From assembly GCA_023957275.1 (NCBI GenBank), contig JAMLHF010000003.1, positions 62,001 to 126,000 on the forward strand: 64,000 nt of DNA, in the 5' to 3' direction. Below the pieces are notes generated by a model. The model was not told the origin of the DNA and did no database searches. It saw nothing but the letters and a program-made list of their open reading frames with translations. This stretch comes from Lentimicrobium sp. GTDB taxonomy: Bacteria > Bacteroidota > Bacteroidia > Bacteroidales > Lentimicrobiaceae. The position numbers and the translations under genes are program-made. Of the stretch, positions 17,457 through 25,853 are shown piece by piece. The first letter of the stretch is position 1; each line of letters opens with the position of its first letter.

Positions 17457-18509
17457 TTACAATTTCAAAGTGGCACTCTGACTGGCCGCCTGATTCAGTT
17501 CATGCTTATAACGCGGCAACAGACCATAAAATTTTTCAATGGTTTCGGAAAGCGGAAGAAATGAGTCTCCCCCTGAAGCATTCCGGTGCCCGCCCCCTTC
17601 AAAATGCTCCCTGGCAAAAGAATTGACTGAAAAGTTCCCTTTTGAGCGGAATGAAATTCTGACCCTGTCAGACTTCTCAGTGAAAAATGCAGCAAAACTG
17701 ATGCCTTTTATGGACAAGGCATAGTTCACAACGCCCTCGGAATCACCGGGTTGAAAATGAAATCTTTCCATATCAGGCTTACTTAACCAGATATAGGCAG
17801 TAGCATACTCCGGTAGCACGGTCATCCGCTCGCTCAGACAAAATCCAAGCAGGCGCATGCGGTTTTCAGAGTACGTATCATAAACCAGTCTGTGAATCTG
17901 CTCTGTGTCAACGCCCCGCCGCACCAGTTCCGCCAATACTTCATAGGTATGCGGATAATTGCATGCATAACTGAATGAACCTGTATCAGTCATCAATCCA
18001 ACATAAAGACAAATCCCGGTCTCCTGATCAATGAGGTGCTCATCACCCATGGCGCTGATAAAGTCAAAAACAAGCTCTGCCGTCGAAGATGTTTCAACAA
18101 CCGAAAGCATATAATCAAAATGATCTTCAGGCTGAATATGGTGATCGATCAGAATCTTTTTAGCGCTGGCCGCAAACAACTGTTCCCTGAACAGGTTTAC
18201 CCTTGGGATGGCATTATAATCAAGACAGAAAATTACTGATGCTTCCGCAAGCAGCACATCTGCCCTGTGTGAATGATGGAAATAAATGACGGCGTCTTCC
18301 TGACCTGGCATCCACCTCAGAAAGTCAGGAAAATCATTTGGAATAATTATGCTGACCTTTTTGCCCTTCTTCTTCAGATACCTGCTTAATGCAAGTGATG
18401 AGCCAAGCGCATCGCCGTCAGGATTGTAATGCGTTGTGATTACAATTTCACCATCAGCCTCCAATAGCTTTTTAACCGCTGAAAATGTTGCACTGTTAAA
18501 CTTGTACAA
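17457..18509 (-). CDS. nrnA: DHH-family phosphoesterase NrnA (oligoribonuclease / pAp phosphatase)
   Basis: The protein shows TTHYNPDGDALGSSLAL (first metal motif), FCLDYN, LIDHH (the DHH motif) and, near the C terminus, GGGHRNASGG of the DHHA1 substrate-binding domain. This is the NrnA layout, degrading 2-5 nt RNAs and pAp. The longest frame starts at a TTG at 18578, but that TTG is also the -33 box of the gene's own promoter. The first usable start downstream is TTG at 18509 (MYKFNSATF), giving 350 residues, the normal family size. There is no ATG in the region. Use of TTG is inferred. Confidence 0.88.
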   Translation of the reverse strand: MYKFNSATFSAVKKLLEADGEIVITTHYNPDGDALGSSLALSRYLKKKGKKVSIIIPNDFPDFLRWMPGQEDAVIYFHHSHRADVLLAEASVIFCLDYNAIPRVNLFREQLFAASAKKILIDHHIQPEDHFDYMLSVVETSSTAELVFDFISAMGDEHLIDQETGICLYVGLMTDTGSFSYACNYPHTYEVLAELVRRGVDTEQIHRLVYDTYSENRMRLLGFCLSERMTVLPEYATAYIWLSKPDMERFHFQPGDSEGVVNYALSIKGISFAAFFTEKSDRVRISFRSKGNFSVNSFAREHFEGGGHRNASGGDSFLPLSETIEKFYGLLPRYKHELNQAASQSATLKL

Positions 18510-18545
18510 AGCAGGTTTTTTAAATAATTTTATTTTTATCGAACA

Positions 18546-18574
18546 CAAAAATATAAATATTGTTAATAAGGCAA
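18546..18574 (-). promoter_or_regulatory. Promoter of the nrnA-FKBP-FKBP operon
   Basis: On the minus strand TTG (18574-18572) and TATTTTTG (18553-18546) are 18 bp apart. It overlaps the upstream part of the nrnA open frame and so fixes the real nrnA start further downstream. Confidence 0.7.
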
Positions 18575-18621
18575 CCAATCAAATATCGTACATTTACCTG
18601 AAATCAATTCAACTTTTATTT

Positions 18622-19041
18622 ATGGCAGGCACTTTCACATTTACCATGATTAAACCGGCAGCTTACGAAAACAAATATGCGGGTAAAATCCTTGATATGA
18701 TTTTGCAGGGCGGATTCCGCATTCAGGCAATAAAACTGGTTAAATTAAGCCTTGAACAAGCCGGTGAATTTTATGGAATCCACAAGGACAGGCCTTTCTA
18801 CAACGACCTGGTCACATTTATGTCATCAGGACCAGTATTGGCTGCAATTCTTGAAAAGGAAAATGCAGTGGACGATTACCGCAAACTGATCGGTTCTACC
18901 AACCCTGCCGATGCTGCTGAAGGGACAATAAGAAAACTTTTTGGCACATCTGTTCAGAAAAATGCTGTACATGGATCTGACAGTGACGAAAATGCCGCCA
19001 TCGAGGCCGCTTTCTTCTTTTCAGCGCTGGAACGTTTCTGA
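18622..19041 (+). CDS. ndk: Nucleoside-diphosphate kinase
   Basis: The 139-residue protein has the NDK beginning TFTMIKPAAYENKYAGKIL, the loop around HKDRPFYNDLVTFMSSGPVLAAIL and the catalytic His in NAVHGSDSDENAAIEAAFFFS. It transfers gamma-phosphate from ATP to NDPs in the cytosol through phospho-His. The open frame extends 62 codons further upstream, but ATG at 18622 (MAGTFTFTMIKPAA) is the family start. It is divergent from nrnA, the arrangement also found in gliding Bacteroidota with gldI. Confidence 0.96.
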   Translation: MAGTFTFTMIKPAAYENKYAGKILDMILQGGFRIQAIKLVKLSLEQAGEFYGIHKDRPFYNDLVTFMSSGPVLAAILEKENAVDDYRKLIGSTNPADAAEGTIRKLFGTSVQKNAVHGSDSDENAAIEAAFFFSALERF

Positions 19042-19046
19042 ATCCC

Positions 19047-19685
19047 TTATATTTCGGGTAGATATTCAGCGAAGGTTTTGTCTGAATAAAACATAACAAT
19101 TTTTAGGAGCCTCCTGCCATCACCAGGTTTGTCCGGGAATTTTTGTGCATTATCCGCTGCAGGTATGTCTGCAGCCAATCCTGTTGCTTTCTCTTTTAAT
19201 TCTTTTCCGGCCTCCGTAGGGGAAATGACATTTTTTTCCGGTTCATTTTTAATTTCGTACTCCGGAGCACCTTTTTCCGTATCCTTCAAACTGCTTTCAT
19301 CGAACTGTTTATCAGATGATTGATTATCCGGTTCAGGATCATTTTCCTTCTGCTGAGTTGAGTATTTCTCCTCATGTGTGATCTCGTCCGCAAATAACTC
19401 CATCATCAGCGGTTTAGGCTTCGGTGCAGGTTCAGGATCCCGTTTTGCCGGTTCTGTATCTTTAGAGGGGTAGGGATTCATCATCGGACCTTCACCAAAA
19501 AGTAACCACTGTATGCTTATATCAGGATACAAACGGATCAGCTTCTGAATAAAATCTAGGCTGGGCTTATTCCGGCCGTTCAGAATATGTGAAATTCCGG
19601 AACGCTGTACACCAAGGTCATCTGCCAATTGAGCGGGACTGATGTTTTTTGCTTTCAGTACCATGGATATCCTGTTATTCATCAT
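19047..19685 (-). CDS. XRE-family HTH transcriptional regulator with acidic tail
   Basis: The 212-residue protein starts with an XRE helix-turn-helix (residues about 3-65): ISPAQLADDLGVQRSGISHILNGRNKPSLDFIQKLIRLYP, then WLLFGEGPM, the usual end in Bacteroidota XRE proteins. The middle 110 residues are rich in Glu, Asp, Pro and Lys and look disordered. A short C-terminal hydrophobic patch (RRLLKIVMFYSDKTFAEYLPEI) could bind a partner or ligand. ATG at 19685 is used because the upstream TTG lies at the transcription start. It faces a 1-kb AT-rich region with repeated dyads, which is a candidate target. Confidence 0.85.
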   Translation of the reverse strand: MMNNRISMVLKAKNISPAQLADDLGVQRSGISHILNGRNKPSLDFIQKLIRLYPDISIQWLLFGEGPMMNPYPSKDTEPAKRDPEPAPKPKPLMMELFADEITHEEKYSTQQKENDPEPDNQSSDKQFDESSLKDTEKGAPEYEIKNEPEKNVISPTEAGKELKEKATGLAADIPAADNAQKFPDKPGDGRRLLKIVMFYSDKTFAEYLPEI

Positions 19686-19705
19686 TTCTGGGTGTTTGTG
19701 CAATA

Positions 19706-19735
19706 CAAAGTTAAACCATCTGTTTAATTATTCAA
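19706..19735 (-). promoter_or_regulatory. Promoter of the XRE regulator
   Basis: On the minus strand TTG (19735-19733) and TAACTTTG (19713-19706) are exactly 19 bp apart, a near-perfect Bacteroidota promoter. The expected start site is about 14 nt before the ATG at 19685. Confidence 0.8.
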
Positions 19736-20483
19736 ATATTCCGGATGTTATTTCTGTAAATTCAGTATTCAAAATTTTTATCTAAAGTAATTTACTGATA
19801 TAATACTCTATCATATTATTATACAATATTTAATGAAAATATCTTATGCTTTTTTCTTAAAGTGACGATATCTTCAAAATTGCTTAATCATCACTTCAGA
19901 TAAATGTCTTATTATACTGGTTTGTAAGTATATAATACCCATTCAGTGGTTTTTAAGTACTTTAGTAGGTTTTTACAAATGTTATCCAAAATATTATTTA
20001 AAAATGGAGTTCACATTTGTATAATACTACATGTATATACAAATATTTGGTAAAGCTTGTATCAGTACAAATGTTTAGGGTTGTAATTAGCTTAAAAATC
20101 ATAATTGAACCGGCAAAGCACCTGTATAAAAAATGTTAATTCTTATATATCAAGAACATATTAAGACAAAGTAACAGGTTTGCTTAAATTTTTCAACACT
20201 TTATGGACATTTACATCTGTAAAACACAATGCTAATTTTAATAAATAGGATTTCAGGAAATTCAGCCTCAACCATGTATAAACTAAATTATCAATATGTT
20301 ATAATATATTACAAATGTAATTCATTGCTGATACACTTGTAACCTTCCTGAATTATAAGGAATAGTGTACAATTGTAAAATAACTGTTTCTGCCGGGTGA
20401 GATTTCAGTATCCAATGAATTGAGAGCGGCAAATCATATCCGTAATTTAACCTTAAAGAATCCGGTTAAGACCAGGGTATTTT
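19736..20483. other. AT-rich gene-free region around the dyad cluster
   Basis: About 750 bp with markedly lower GC than flanking genes. Apart from the TACAnnTGTA dyads I find no reading frame, tRNA or terminator. DnaA-box-like TTATCCACA sequences are not seen. Confidence 0.5.
19974..20377. promoter_or_regulatory. Cluster of TACAnnTGTA dyads (candidate operator array)
   Basis: Four perfect TACAnnTGTA dyads lie at 20212-20221, 20310-20319, 20332-20341 and 20368-20377; two are extended (TTTACATCTGTAAA at 20210, ATTACAAATGTAAT at 20308). Near matches lie at 19974-19983 (TACAAATGTT), 20012-20021 (CACATTTGTA), 20028-20035 (TACATGTA) and 20066-20075 (TACAAATGTT). TACAnnTGTA is the recognised operator form of BlaI/MecI/CopY repressors; no such repressor is encoded in this window, and the XRE protein next door is another possible ligand. 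Confidence 0.6.
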
Positions 20484-20660
20484 ATGGAATTGTCCGGAGC
20501 AATCATGATTGATTTCCTGCCATGTAAACACAAGGAGTATGATTTTTTCTGGAACACAATTCTGAAGTATAAGCTACGCTCCTCTTATCCGCTTTCAGAT
20601 CTCATATTTCCTGACGAGGATAAATGCAATTACTTTCGCAGAAACCTGAAGAGGATATGA
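20484..20660 (+). CDS. Possible small protein of 58 residues, unknown function
   Basis: The frame runs from ATG at 20484 to TGA at 20658-20660. The protein is mixed in composition with aromatic and charged residues throughout (FLPCKHKEYDFFWNTILK, then YKLRSSYPLSDLIFPDEDK and a basic end FRRNLKRI), no signal peptide and no membrane segment. It looks more protein-like than other frames nearby, and GC rises here relative to the AT-rich dyad region upstream. I do not recognise it. No clear promoter is seen; the nearest dyad is 107 bp before the ATG. It could also be a remnant of a larger gene. Confidence 0.4.
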   Translation: MELSGAIMIDFLPCKHKEYDFFWNTILKYKLRSSYPLSDLIFPDEDKCNYFRRNLKRI

Positions 20661-20695
20661 AAGACTGAAAACTGCTGTAAATGCTTCATTCAGAA

Positions 20696-20720
20696 TAAAA
20701 AAATCCGGTATAAACCGGAT
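20696..20720 (-). terminator. Terminator of the T9SS subtilisin gene
   Basis: ATCCGG (20703-20708) pairs with CCGGAT (20715-20720); on the minus strand it is followed by a run of T. It lies 30 bp after the stop of the protease gene. Confidence 0.75.
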
Positions 20721-20749
20721 CATAAAAATCAGACAGAAAATTTCAACTG

Positions 20750-22450
20750 CTATTTTATCACCTTTTTAGTTGTCACAGCATAGCCATCCGTCACCTGAAG
20801 CATGTATATTCCGGAAGGTAGACTGTCAAGGTGATTTATAGCGACCATGTTTTTGCCTTTCGCGATCTCCACCCCGATAAGGCTGCTCACAACTTTCCCG
20901 TTTGAATTGATCAGTTTAATATCAAGCACAATCGGGTAACTGGCAGTAACTTCCAGGCTGATGTGAGCGGAGAAAGGGTTGGGATAAGTTTTTAGTTCAT
21001 GAAAGGCTTTTTGTTCATGGATTACAGATTGCGTAAGCAGCGAGTTGGCCTGTACAAAGTCAGGAATCCCCCAGCCTTTAAGGTTATCGGGCGCTGATGA
21101 CTGGGAAGCACTCATCCTGATTGCATTGATTAGTTCCATATTGGTGAAGGTCGGATTGGCCTGCCATAAACAAGCTGCTGCACCGGCAATGATGGGTGAT
21201 GAAAATGATGTTCCGCTTCCTCCGGCCACTCCTGAGGGGATCGTGGCTACAATTGTCTGTTGTCCCTGAGCCGCAACATCCGGTTTTATTCTTCCATCGG
21301 CGGTAGGACCTTTTGAGCTGAAATAAGCGTAAACTCCTTCCGGATCAACTGCACCAATAGTCAGAACACTGTCAGCGTCAGCAGGCGCTGTGATATACTT
21401 CCAGGCATTGGCTCCCGAATTTCCGGCGCTGTTAACCACAAGGATTCCTTTTGCTGCCGCCATATCGGCGCCGATTGTCACTACCGTGGTGTTACCATCC
21501 ATGTCGCTGTAGGTGTGGTTCTCATCAGGATTGTCGAAAATGCTGTAACCCAGAGATGAGTTGATGATATCAACACCAACGGAATCAGCAAATTCAGCTG
21601 CATTAACCCAATAATACTCCTCCATGATGTATTCTGAAACAGCATCTTCCGAGCGCAATAGCCAGTAAGAGGCCTTGGGGGCTGTCCCCATCAGTTGTCC
21701 CGGAAGGTTTCCACCCATGGTTGACAAGACCATGGTACCGTGGGTACTGATGCCTGAATTATACACATTGTTGCCGGGTTCCACAAAATCCCTGGTTCCC
21801 AGAATCTGTCCGTTTGCCCGCAAACTGTCAAACGCCTGCATAACATCCACACTGTTATAACCTGCATCAATCACACCAATGGTTATTCCATTGCCGGTAA
21901 AGTTCAGCGCATGCAACTGGTCTATATTGATCATGCGGGCCTGGTTCAGCGAAGCGCCATAATTAAAGGCGGCCTGACTTTTCAGGGAGCGCCCTTTGCT
22001 CCTGAATGACTGTCTGTCAATCACCTCGTTGTCAAAATAAGGCTTACCCTCACCTCCCCTTTGCCTGGCAAACAAATGATCAGCTGACTTCATCTGCCGG
22101 ATAAATGGCTTCCGCGAGATCTGCATCGCCTGTTCGGGTTGAACCACCCTGATAATCACAAGATTCAGCCATTTTGATTTGTATACAATCTCTGCTCCTT
22201 CCTCTCTCAACTGAGACAGATAGGCCGGACTAACAGGCAGGTCAGTCTCAACCACGGGGATCTGCTGTATTAACCGGCGTTCAACAGACTTCTGAGAAAG
22301 AAATTTTGCCGGCTCTGCAATGCTGTAAGGCGAAAACTGCTTATCCAGCAATTTCACTTCATAATAGTAGGCCCGCTGCTGGCTGAATGCAGAGAATGCC
22401 AGGGCTAAAAACAGTATTCCAAGGAGAAATGTTTGCTTCATCATTTTCAT
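20750..22450 (-). CDS. Subtilisin-like (S8) serine protease with T9SS sorting domain
   Basis: The 566-residue protein has a signal peptide (to about residue 23), an N-terminal prodomain, and an S8 catalytic domain: Asp in IGVIDAGYNS (about 194), His in STHGTMVLSTMGG (about 237), Asn in VVNSAGNSG and Ser in SGTSFSSPIIAGAAACLWQ (about 413). The last 80 residues (YPNPFSAHISLEV ... GIYMLQVTDG and VIK end) form a type A T9SS C-terminal domain, so the enzyme is carried across the outer membrane by T9SS and anchored or released. It shows that the organism has a T9SS. Confidence 0.95.
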   Translation of the reverse strand: MKMMKQTFLLGILFLALAFSAFSQQRAYYYEVKLLDKQFSPYSIAEPAKFLSQKSVERRLIQQIPVVETDLPVSPAYLSQLREEGAEIVYKSKWLNLVIIRVVQPEQAMQISRKPFIRQMKSADHLFARQRGGEGKPYFDNEVIDRQSFRSKGRSLKSQAAFNYGASLNQARMINIDQLHALNFTGNGITIGVIDAGYNSVDVMQAFDSLRANGQILGTRDFVEPGNNVYNSGISTHGTMVLSTMGGNLPGQLMGTAPKASYWLLRSEDAVSEYIMEEYYWVNAAEFADSVGVDIINSSLGYSIFDNPDENHTYSDMDGNTTVVTIGADMAAAKGILVVNSAGNSGANAWKYITAPADADSVLTIGAVDPEGVYAYFSSKGPTADGRIKPDVAAQGQQTIVATIPSGVAGGSGTSFSSPIIAGAAACLWQANPTFTNMELINAIRMSASQSSAPDNLKGWGIPDFVQANSLLTQSVIHEQKAFHELKTYPNPFSAHISLEVTASYPIVLDIKLINSNGKVVSSLIGVEIAKGKNMVAINHLDSLPSGIYMLQVTDGYAVTTKKVIK

Positions 22451-22661
22451 TTATCACTGGTAATCAGAACAAGCCGTAATAAAAAAGGTTTAAAGTCCGG
22501 CAAAATTTGCAGCAAAGATCGGTAAATCGGTCATTGATTTTAATAGCAGACAAACATTTATGACTAAACCATGAAGAAGTCATACGGCCTGGTAGAAATG
22601 GCAACAATTCTTATCCGGATTAACTTAGGATATCCAGAAAACAATCATTTACCCGGGCAGA

Positions 22662-23516
22662 CTATTTCATATCAGCATATGCAAAGCGGTATTTGTCTGC
22701 CAAATCTTTCAGAATGCTTACGTGGCTGAATCCTTTTTCAAGCAGTAAGCGCCGGATGTTTTCGCCTTCATTTTCATTGATCTCAAACCAGAGCGCACCA
22801 CCGGGTTTCAGAAATCTGACGGCATAATCCATGATGGCCCGGTAATACTTCAAAGCATCCTGATCCTCAACAAACAAAGCCAGCGCCGGCTCATAGTTCA
22901 ACACATTCGGCTGCATGTGAATCCGCTCCGATTCCTTCACATAAGGAGGATTGCTGATAATAATATCAAAACATCCGGCTTGCGGCCATTTTCCGGCATC
23001 AAGGATATCCGCTTTATAAAACATTATGTCCCGGCTGTGTTTTCGCGCGTTGGCCGCAGCGACTTCAAGGGCGATGTCGCTGATGTCAAACGCGGTTACA
23101 TCCGCATTGCTGAGCAGCACTGCAAGACTGACAGCGATTGCACCGCTTCCGGTTCCGATATCCAGCATACGCAGGTTGCCGGCATCTTTGTACTTCTCAG
23201 CTACCATCATGACCAACGTCTCAGTTTCGGGCCGGGGGATCAACACGCCCTGATTAACCTCAAATTCAAGGTCACAGAACCATGTTTTGCCGGTCAAATA
23301 CTGAACCGGCATCTGCTGGATAAGAGACGGTATCGATTGTTTTACAGCTTCTTCAAATTCAGGAATGGCTTCATCGTTCCTGATTAACAACCATTCCACA
23401 TCAGAAAGGCTGTGCAGCGCACGAAACAGAAAACGTTGAATTGCCCGTGCTTCCCTGAGGCCGTAAACAGGCGCCAGCGCTTTTGTCAAATACTGTTCAA
23501 GCTCCCCGTTTGTCAT
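22662..23516 (-). CDS. prmC: Release factor glutamine N5-methyltransferase PrmC
   Basis: The 284-residue protein has the PrmC N-terminal helical domain, then YLTGKTWFCDLEFEVNQGVLIPRPETETL, the SAM-binding LDIGTGSGAIAVSLA, and the catalytic NPPY in DIIISNPPYVKESE. RPETE is the usual PrmC motif. It methylates the GGQ glutamine of RF1/RF2 in the cytosol. It is monocistronic and divergent from the orphan gene at 23622. Confidence 0.95.
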   Translation of the reverse strand: MTNGELEQYLTKALAPVYGLREARAIQRFLFRALHSLSDVEWLLIRNDEAIPEFEEAVKQSIPSLIQQMPVQYLTGKTWFCDLEFEVNQGVLIPRPETETLVMMVAEKYKDAGNLRMLDIGTGSGAIAVSLAVLLSNADVTAFDISDIALEVAAANARKHSRDIMFYKADILDAGKWPQAGCFDIIISNPPYVKESERIHMQPNVLNYEPALALFVEDQDALKYYRAIMDYAVRFLKPGGALWFEINENEGENIRRLLLEKGFSHVSILKDLADKYRFAYADMK

Positions 23517-23595
23517 AATACCTGATCAGGCGGCAAAAATAAACTTAAAATCAGGTGATTTCATAAAGTTTCTGAAACGGGGCATCCTGAATTGA

Positions 23596-23603
23596 TAAAT
23601 TTG
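23596..23603 (+). promoter_or_regulatory. -7 element of the orphan gene at 23622
   Basis: TAAATTTG matches TAnnTTTG. It overlaps the longest open frame (TTG at 23592), so the protein must start downstream, at ATG 23622. No good -33 TTG is seen. Confidence 0.5.
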
Positions 23604-23621
23604 CAGTCTGAAGTAGTGATT

Positions 23622-24623
23622 ATGACCTTTCTGCTGTTTGATGAAAAATATTATGAGCTGAATGACCTGCATTCATCATCAGGATTGGACCCGTTCAGGG
23701 CATCTGAGCAGGGAATCGCGCTGCGCATCAGAAAACTTCCCGCTGGCAGACTGTCATACACACTGGTGGATCTTGAAACGGCACCTCGGGAAATGTTGGC
23801 AGGTTCATTATTGTATTCGCCTGAAGGTGTGACCGGATTGCTGAAGGAACATCCTTACTTTCAACCCCTTGCAGGATTGCAAGAAAAATATTCACTGACA
23901 AAGCCTGAAAACCGCAGACTTCTTTTGACCATGGTTTTCCTTTTTATCAATCCTGCCCCTTTCTCCCCTGAACTGATTTCGGGCTGGCTTACTGAAGCCG
24001 GATATCCCCGCGCAAACGCCGGACAACCGGCAATGGATCTGTTTAACAGCAGAACCGAAAAAGTGGAAGACGATTGCCCTTTTGAACAATTGTTTAATCA
24101 ATTACCACCCCGTCAGGGCATAGACTCCGGATCTCCCGCCCGGCTGAATCAACTTGATGCATTTATGGCCGGACATGACTTCGGCAATTATTCTCTGGTT
24201 TTTGATGAGTTTACATTTTTTAAATCTGCTGAAAAAAACAGAGAGAAACACAGTCTTTTACTGGATCAGCTTTCCGAAACCGGTTTCATTGTCATGGATC
24301 ACAATCATCTCGTCCTCGGGCTTTCCGCTACATTACTGGAACTTTCCGCAATAGCGGAAGTTACACTTCCCGAAACAAACAACCTGATCCGGCGCTGTTT
24401 TACTTTCCATGAGCGCAGTTTATTCAGTCTGGGGAGTCTGATACAGCATGTGGAAGCTGAGTTTATTAAATGCATCACATACGATGTAAGTGCTGCCTCC
24501 ATTGTTGTTTATTCCGGCAAGGGTATGTTTATTTCATTCCCGCTTGCTGAATTCCTGCAATATAATAACATTGAAAAGCCAATCAATTCCGGCATACCGG
24601 TTTACCTGATCCTGAACCGCTGA
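23622..24623 (+). CDS. Uncharacterised cytosolic protein
   Basis: The 333-residue protein has no signal peptide, no membrane helix and no catalytic motif that I recognise. It begins MTFLLFDEKYYELNDLHSSSGLDPFRASEQGIALRIRK, has an acidic middle part (EKVEDDCPFEQLF) and ends in a mixed alpha/beta stretch with CITYDVSAASIVVYSGKGMFISF. Codon use looks like its neighbours, so it appears to be a resident gene. Start chosen from the -7 box position. It is followed after 61 bp by a transporter with its own -7 element, so it is probably a single-gene unit. Confidence 0.7.
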   Translation: MTFLLFDEKYYELNDLHSSSGLDPFRASEQGIALRIRKLPAGRLSYTLVDLETAPREMLAGSLLYSPEGVTGLLKEHPYFQPLAGLQEKYSLTKPENRRLLLTMVFLFINPAPFSPELISGWLTEAGYPRANAGQPAMDLFNSRTEKVEDDCPFEQLFNQLPPRQGIDSGSPARLNQLDAFMAGHDFGNYSLVFDEFTFFKSAEKNREKHSLLLDQLSETGFIVMDHNHLVLGLSATLLELSAIAEVTLPETNNLIRRCFTFHERSLFSLGSLIQHVEAEFIKCITYDVSAASIVVYSGKGMFISFPLAEFLQYNNIEKPINSGIPVYLILNR

Positions 24624-24660
24624 ACCACAGCCATAATCCTAAAGGATAATAACCATTCAC

Positions 24661-24668
24661 TATATTTG
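24661..24668 (+). promoter_or_regulatory. -7 element of the first EamA transporter
   Basis: TATATTTG matches TAnnTTTG, 16 bp before the ATG at 24685. Confidence 0.5.
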
Positions 24669-24684
24669 CGCAAATTTCAGCCTG

Positions 24685-25551
24685 ATGATTTATCTCTTTT
24701 TTGCTGTAGCCGCATCTACCCTTATTCTGGTTTGCTTTAAACTTTTTGAACGGTATAAAATTGATAGTTTTTCAGCCATTACGATCAATTACATAGTAGG
24801 CGCGCTGTTTGGATTCGGATATTCCGGACGCAATTTTACAGTATCCCTCTCCCCTTTTTCAGAATGGATGGCTATGTCGCTGTTTACCGGGGCATTGCTT
24901 ATTCTGGGATTTGTCATGTTTTCCATATCAGCCCGGAAAGCCGGCATCGCGCTTACAGCAATCAGCAGCAGAATGTCGGTGATTATTCCGGTAATCATCG
25001 GACTGGCCCTGATCGGCGACAAAGCCGGTCCTGTGAAAATTGCCGGTATAATATTGGCCTTAATCGCATTTTACCTGACCCTGAAAAAAGACAAGTCTCT
25101 TGTATTGAAGGCCAATGTAATCCTGATCCCTGTATCGGTTTTCCTATTGATGGGATTGAATGATTCAGCCGTAAAAATCACGCAGCATTACTTTCTTCCG
25201 CCGGGGAGTGAAGCAGCATACGTCAATTATGCAGCATCGGCATTTGCGGTCGCTTTTGTATTCGGGGCCTTAATCAGCATCTACAGGCTACTGAAGCAAA
25301 ACGCAAAACTTAAACCCGCTGATTTGCTCGCCGGAATTGTTCTTGGACTATTAAACTGGTATTCATTATTTTACCTGCTAAAAGGCCTGGAGTTGGTGCA
25401 GGTTTCTGTCTTTATTCCCCTGCTCAACATCAGTGTGGTTATTCTTTCTTCTTTAACCGGATATTTTATTTTCAGTGAAAAACTCAGGGCAATCAACTGG
25501 GTCGGGATTGCTGTTTCCGTCATCGCAATTTATATGATTGCATCGGGGTAA
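24685..25551 (+). CDS. EamA/DMT-superfamily transporter
   Basis: The 288-residue protein is hydrophobic with ten predicted membrane helices in two repeats of five, the drug/metabolite transporter layout. The end of the first repeat (SVIIPVIIGLALIGDKAGPVKIAGIILALIAFYL) and of the second (LNISVVILSSLTGYFIFSEKLRAINWVGIAVSVIAIYMI) show the typical EamA helices 4-5 and 9-10. It exports or imports small metabolites across the inner membrane; the substrate is unknown and the neighbours do not help. Confidence 0.85.
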   Translation: MIYLFFAVAASTLILVCFKLFERYKIDSFSAITINYIVGALFGFGYSGRNFTVSLSPFSEWMAMSLFTGALLILGFVMFSISARKAGIALTAISSRMSVIIPVIIGLALIGDKAGPVKIAGIILALIAFYLTLKKDKSLVLKANVILIPVSVFLLMGLNDSAVKITQHYFLPPGSEAAYVNYAASAFAVAFVFGALISIYRLLKQNAKLKPADLLAGIVLGLLNWYSLFYLLKGLELVQVSVFIPLLNISVVILSSLTGYFIFSEKLRAINWVGIAVSVIAIYMIASG

Positions 25552-25853
25552 AACCTGGCCGTTGAATAGCCTTAATACACTGAAAATATTGATGCTGATG
25601 ATCGATTGAACGTATTGAAGGCTCAGAATTTCCATGATATTCATGCCGAATTCTGACGCTTTTTAGCATAGCAATACCACACCTGATAAAATATCACCTT
25701 AGTAATCAGGAAAACGCTGAATTTATCAGTTACAATTTGATATTTAAGACCATTATCTTTAAATCCGGAACAATTATCAAAAGATTTCAACACCCGGAAT
25801 ACCTCATCAGAAAGTTCGTACCTTTAATCGTCAACCCCTATAAACCGTTATCC
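25552..25853. other. Intergenic region before the OmpA-family gene
   Basis: About 300 bp. A TACCTTTA sequence at 25819-25826 could be a weak -7 box for the OmpA gene. I see no other feature. Confidence 0.4.

Noticed and set aside
19736..20483. AT-rich stretch as a degenerate prophage or plasmid segment
   Set aside because: No integrase, portal, replication or att-like repeats are present.
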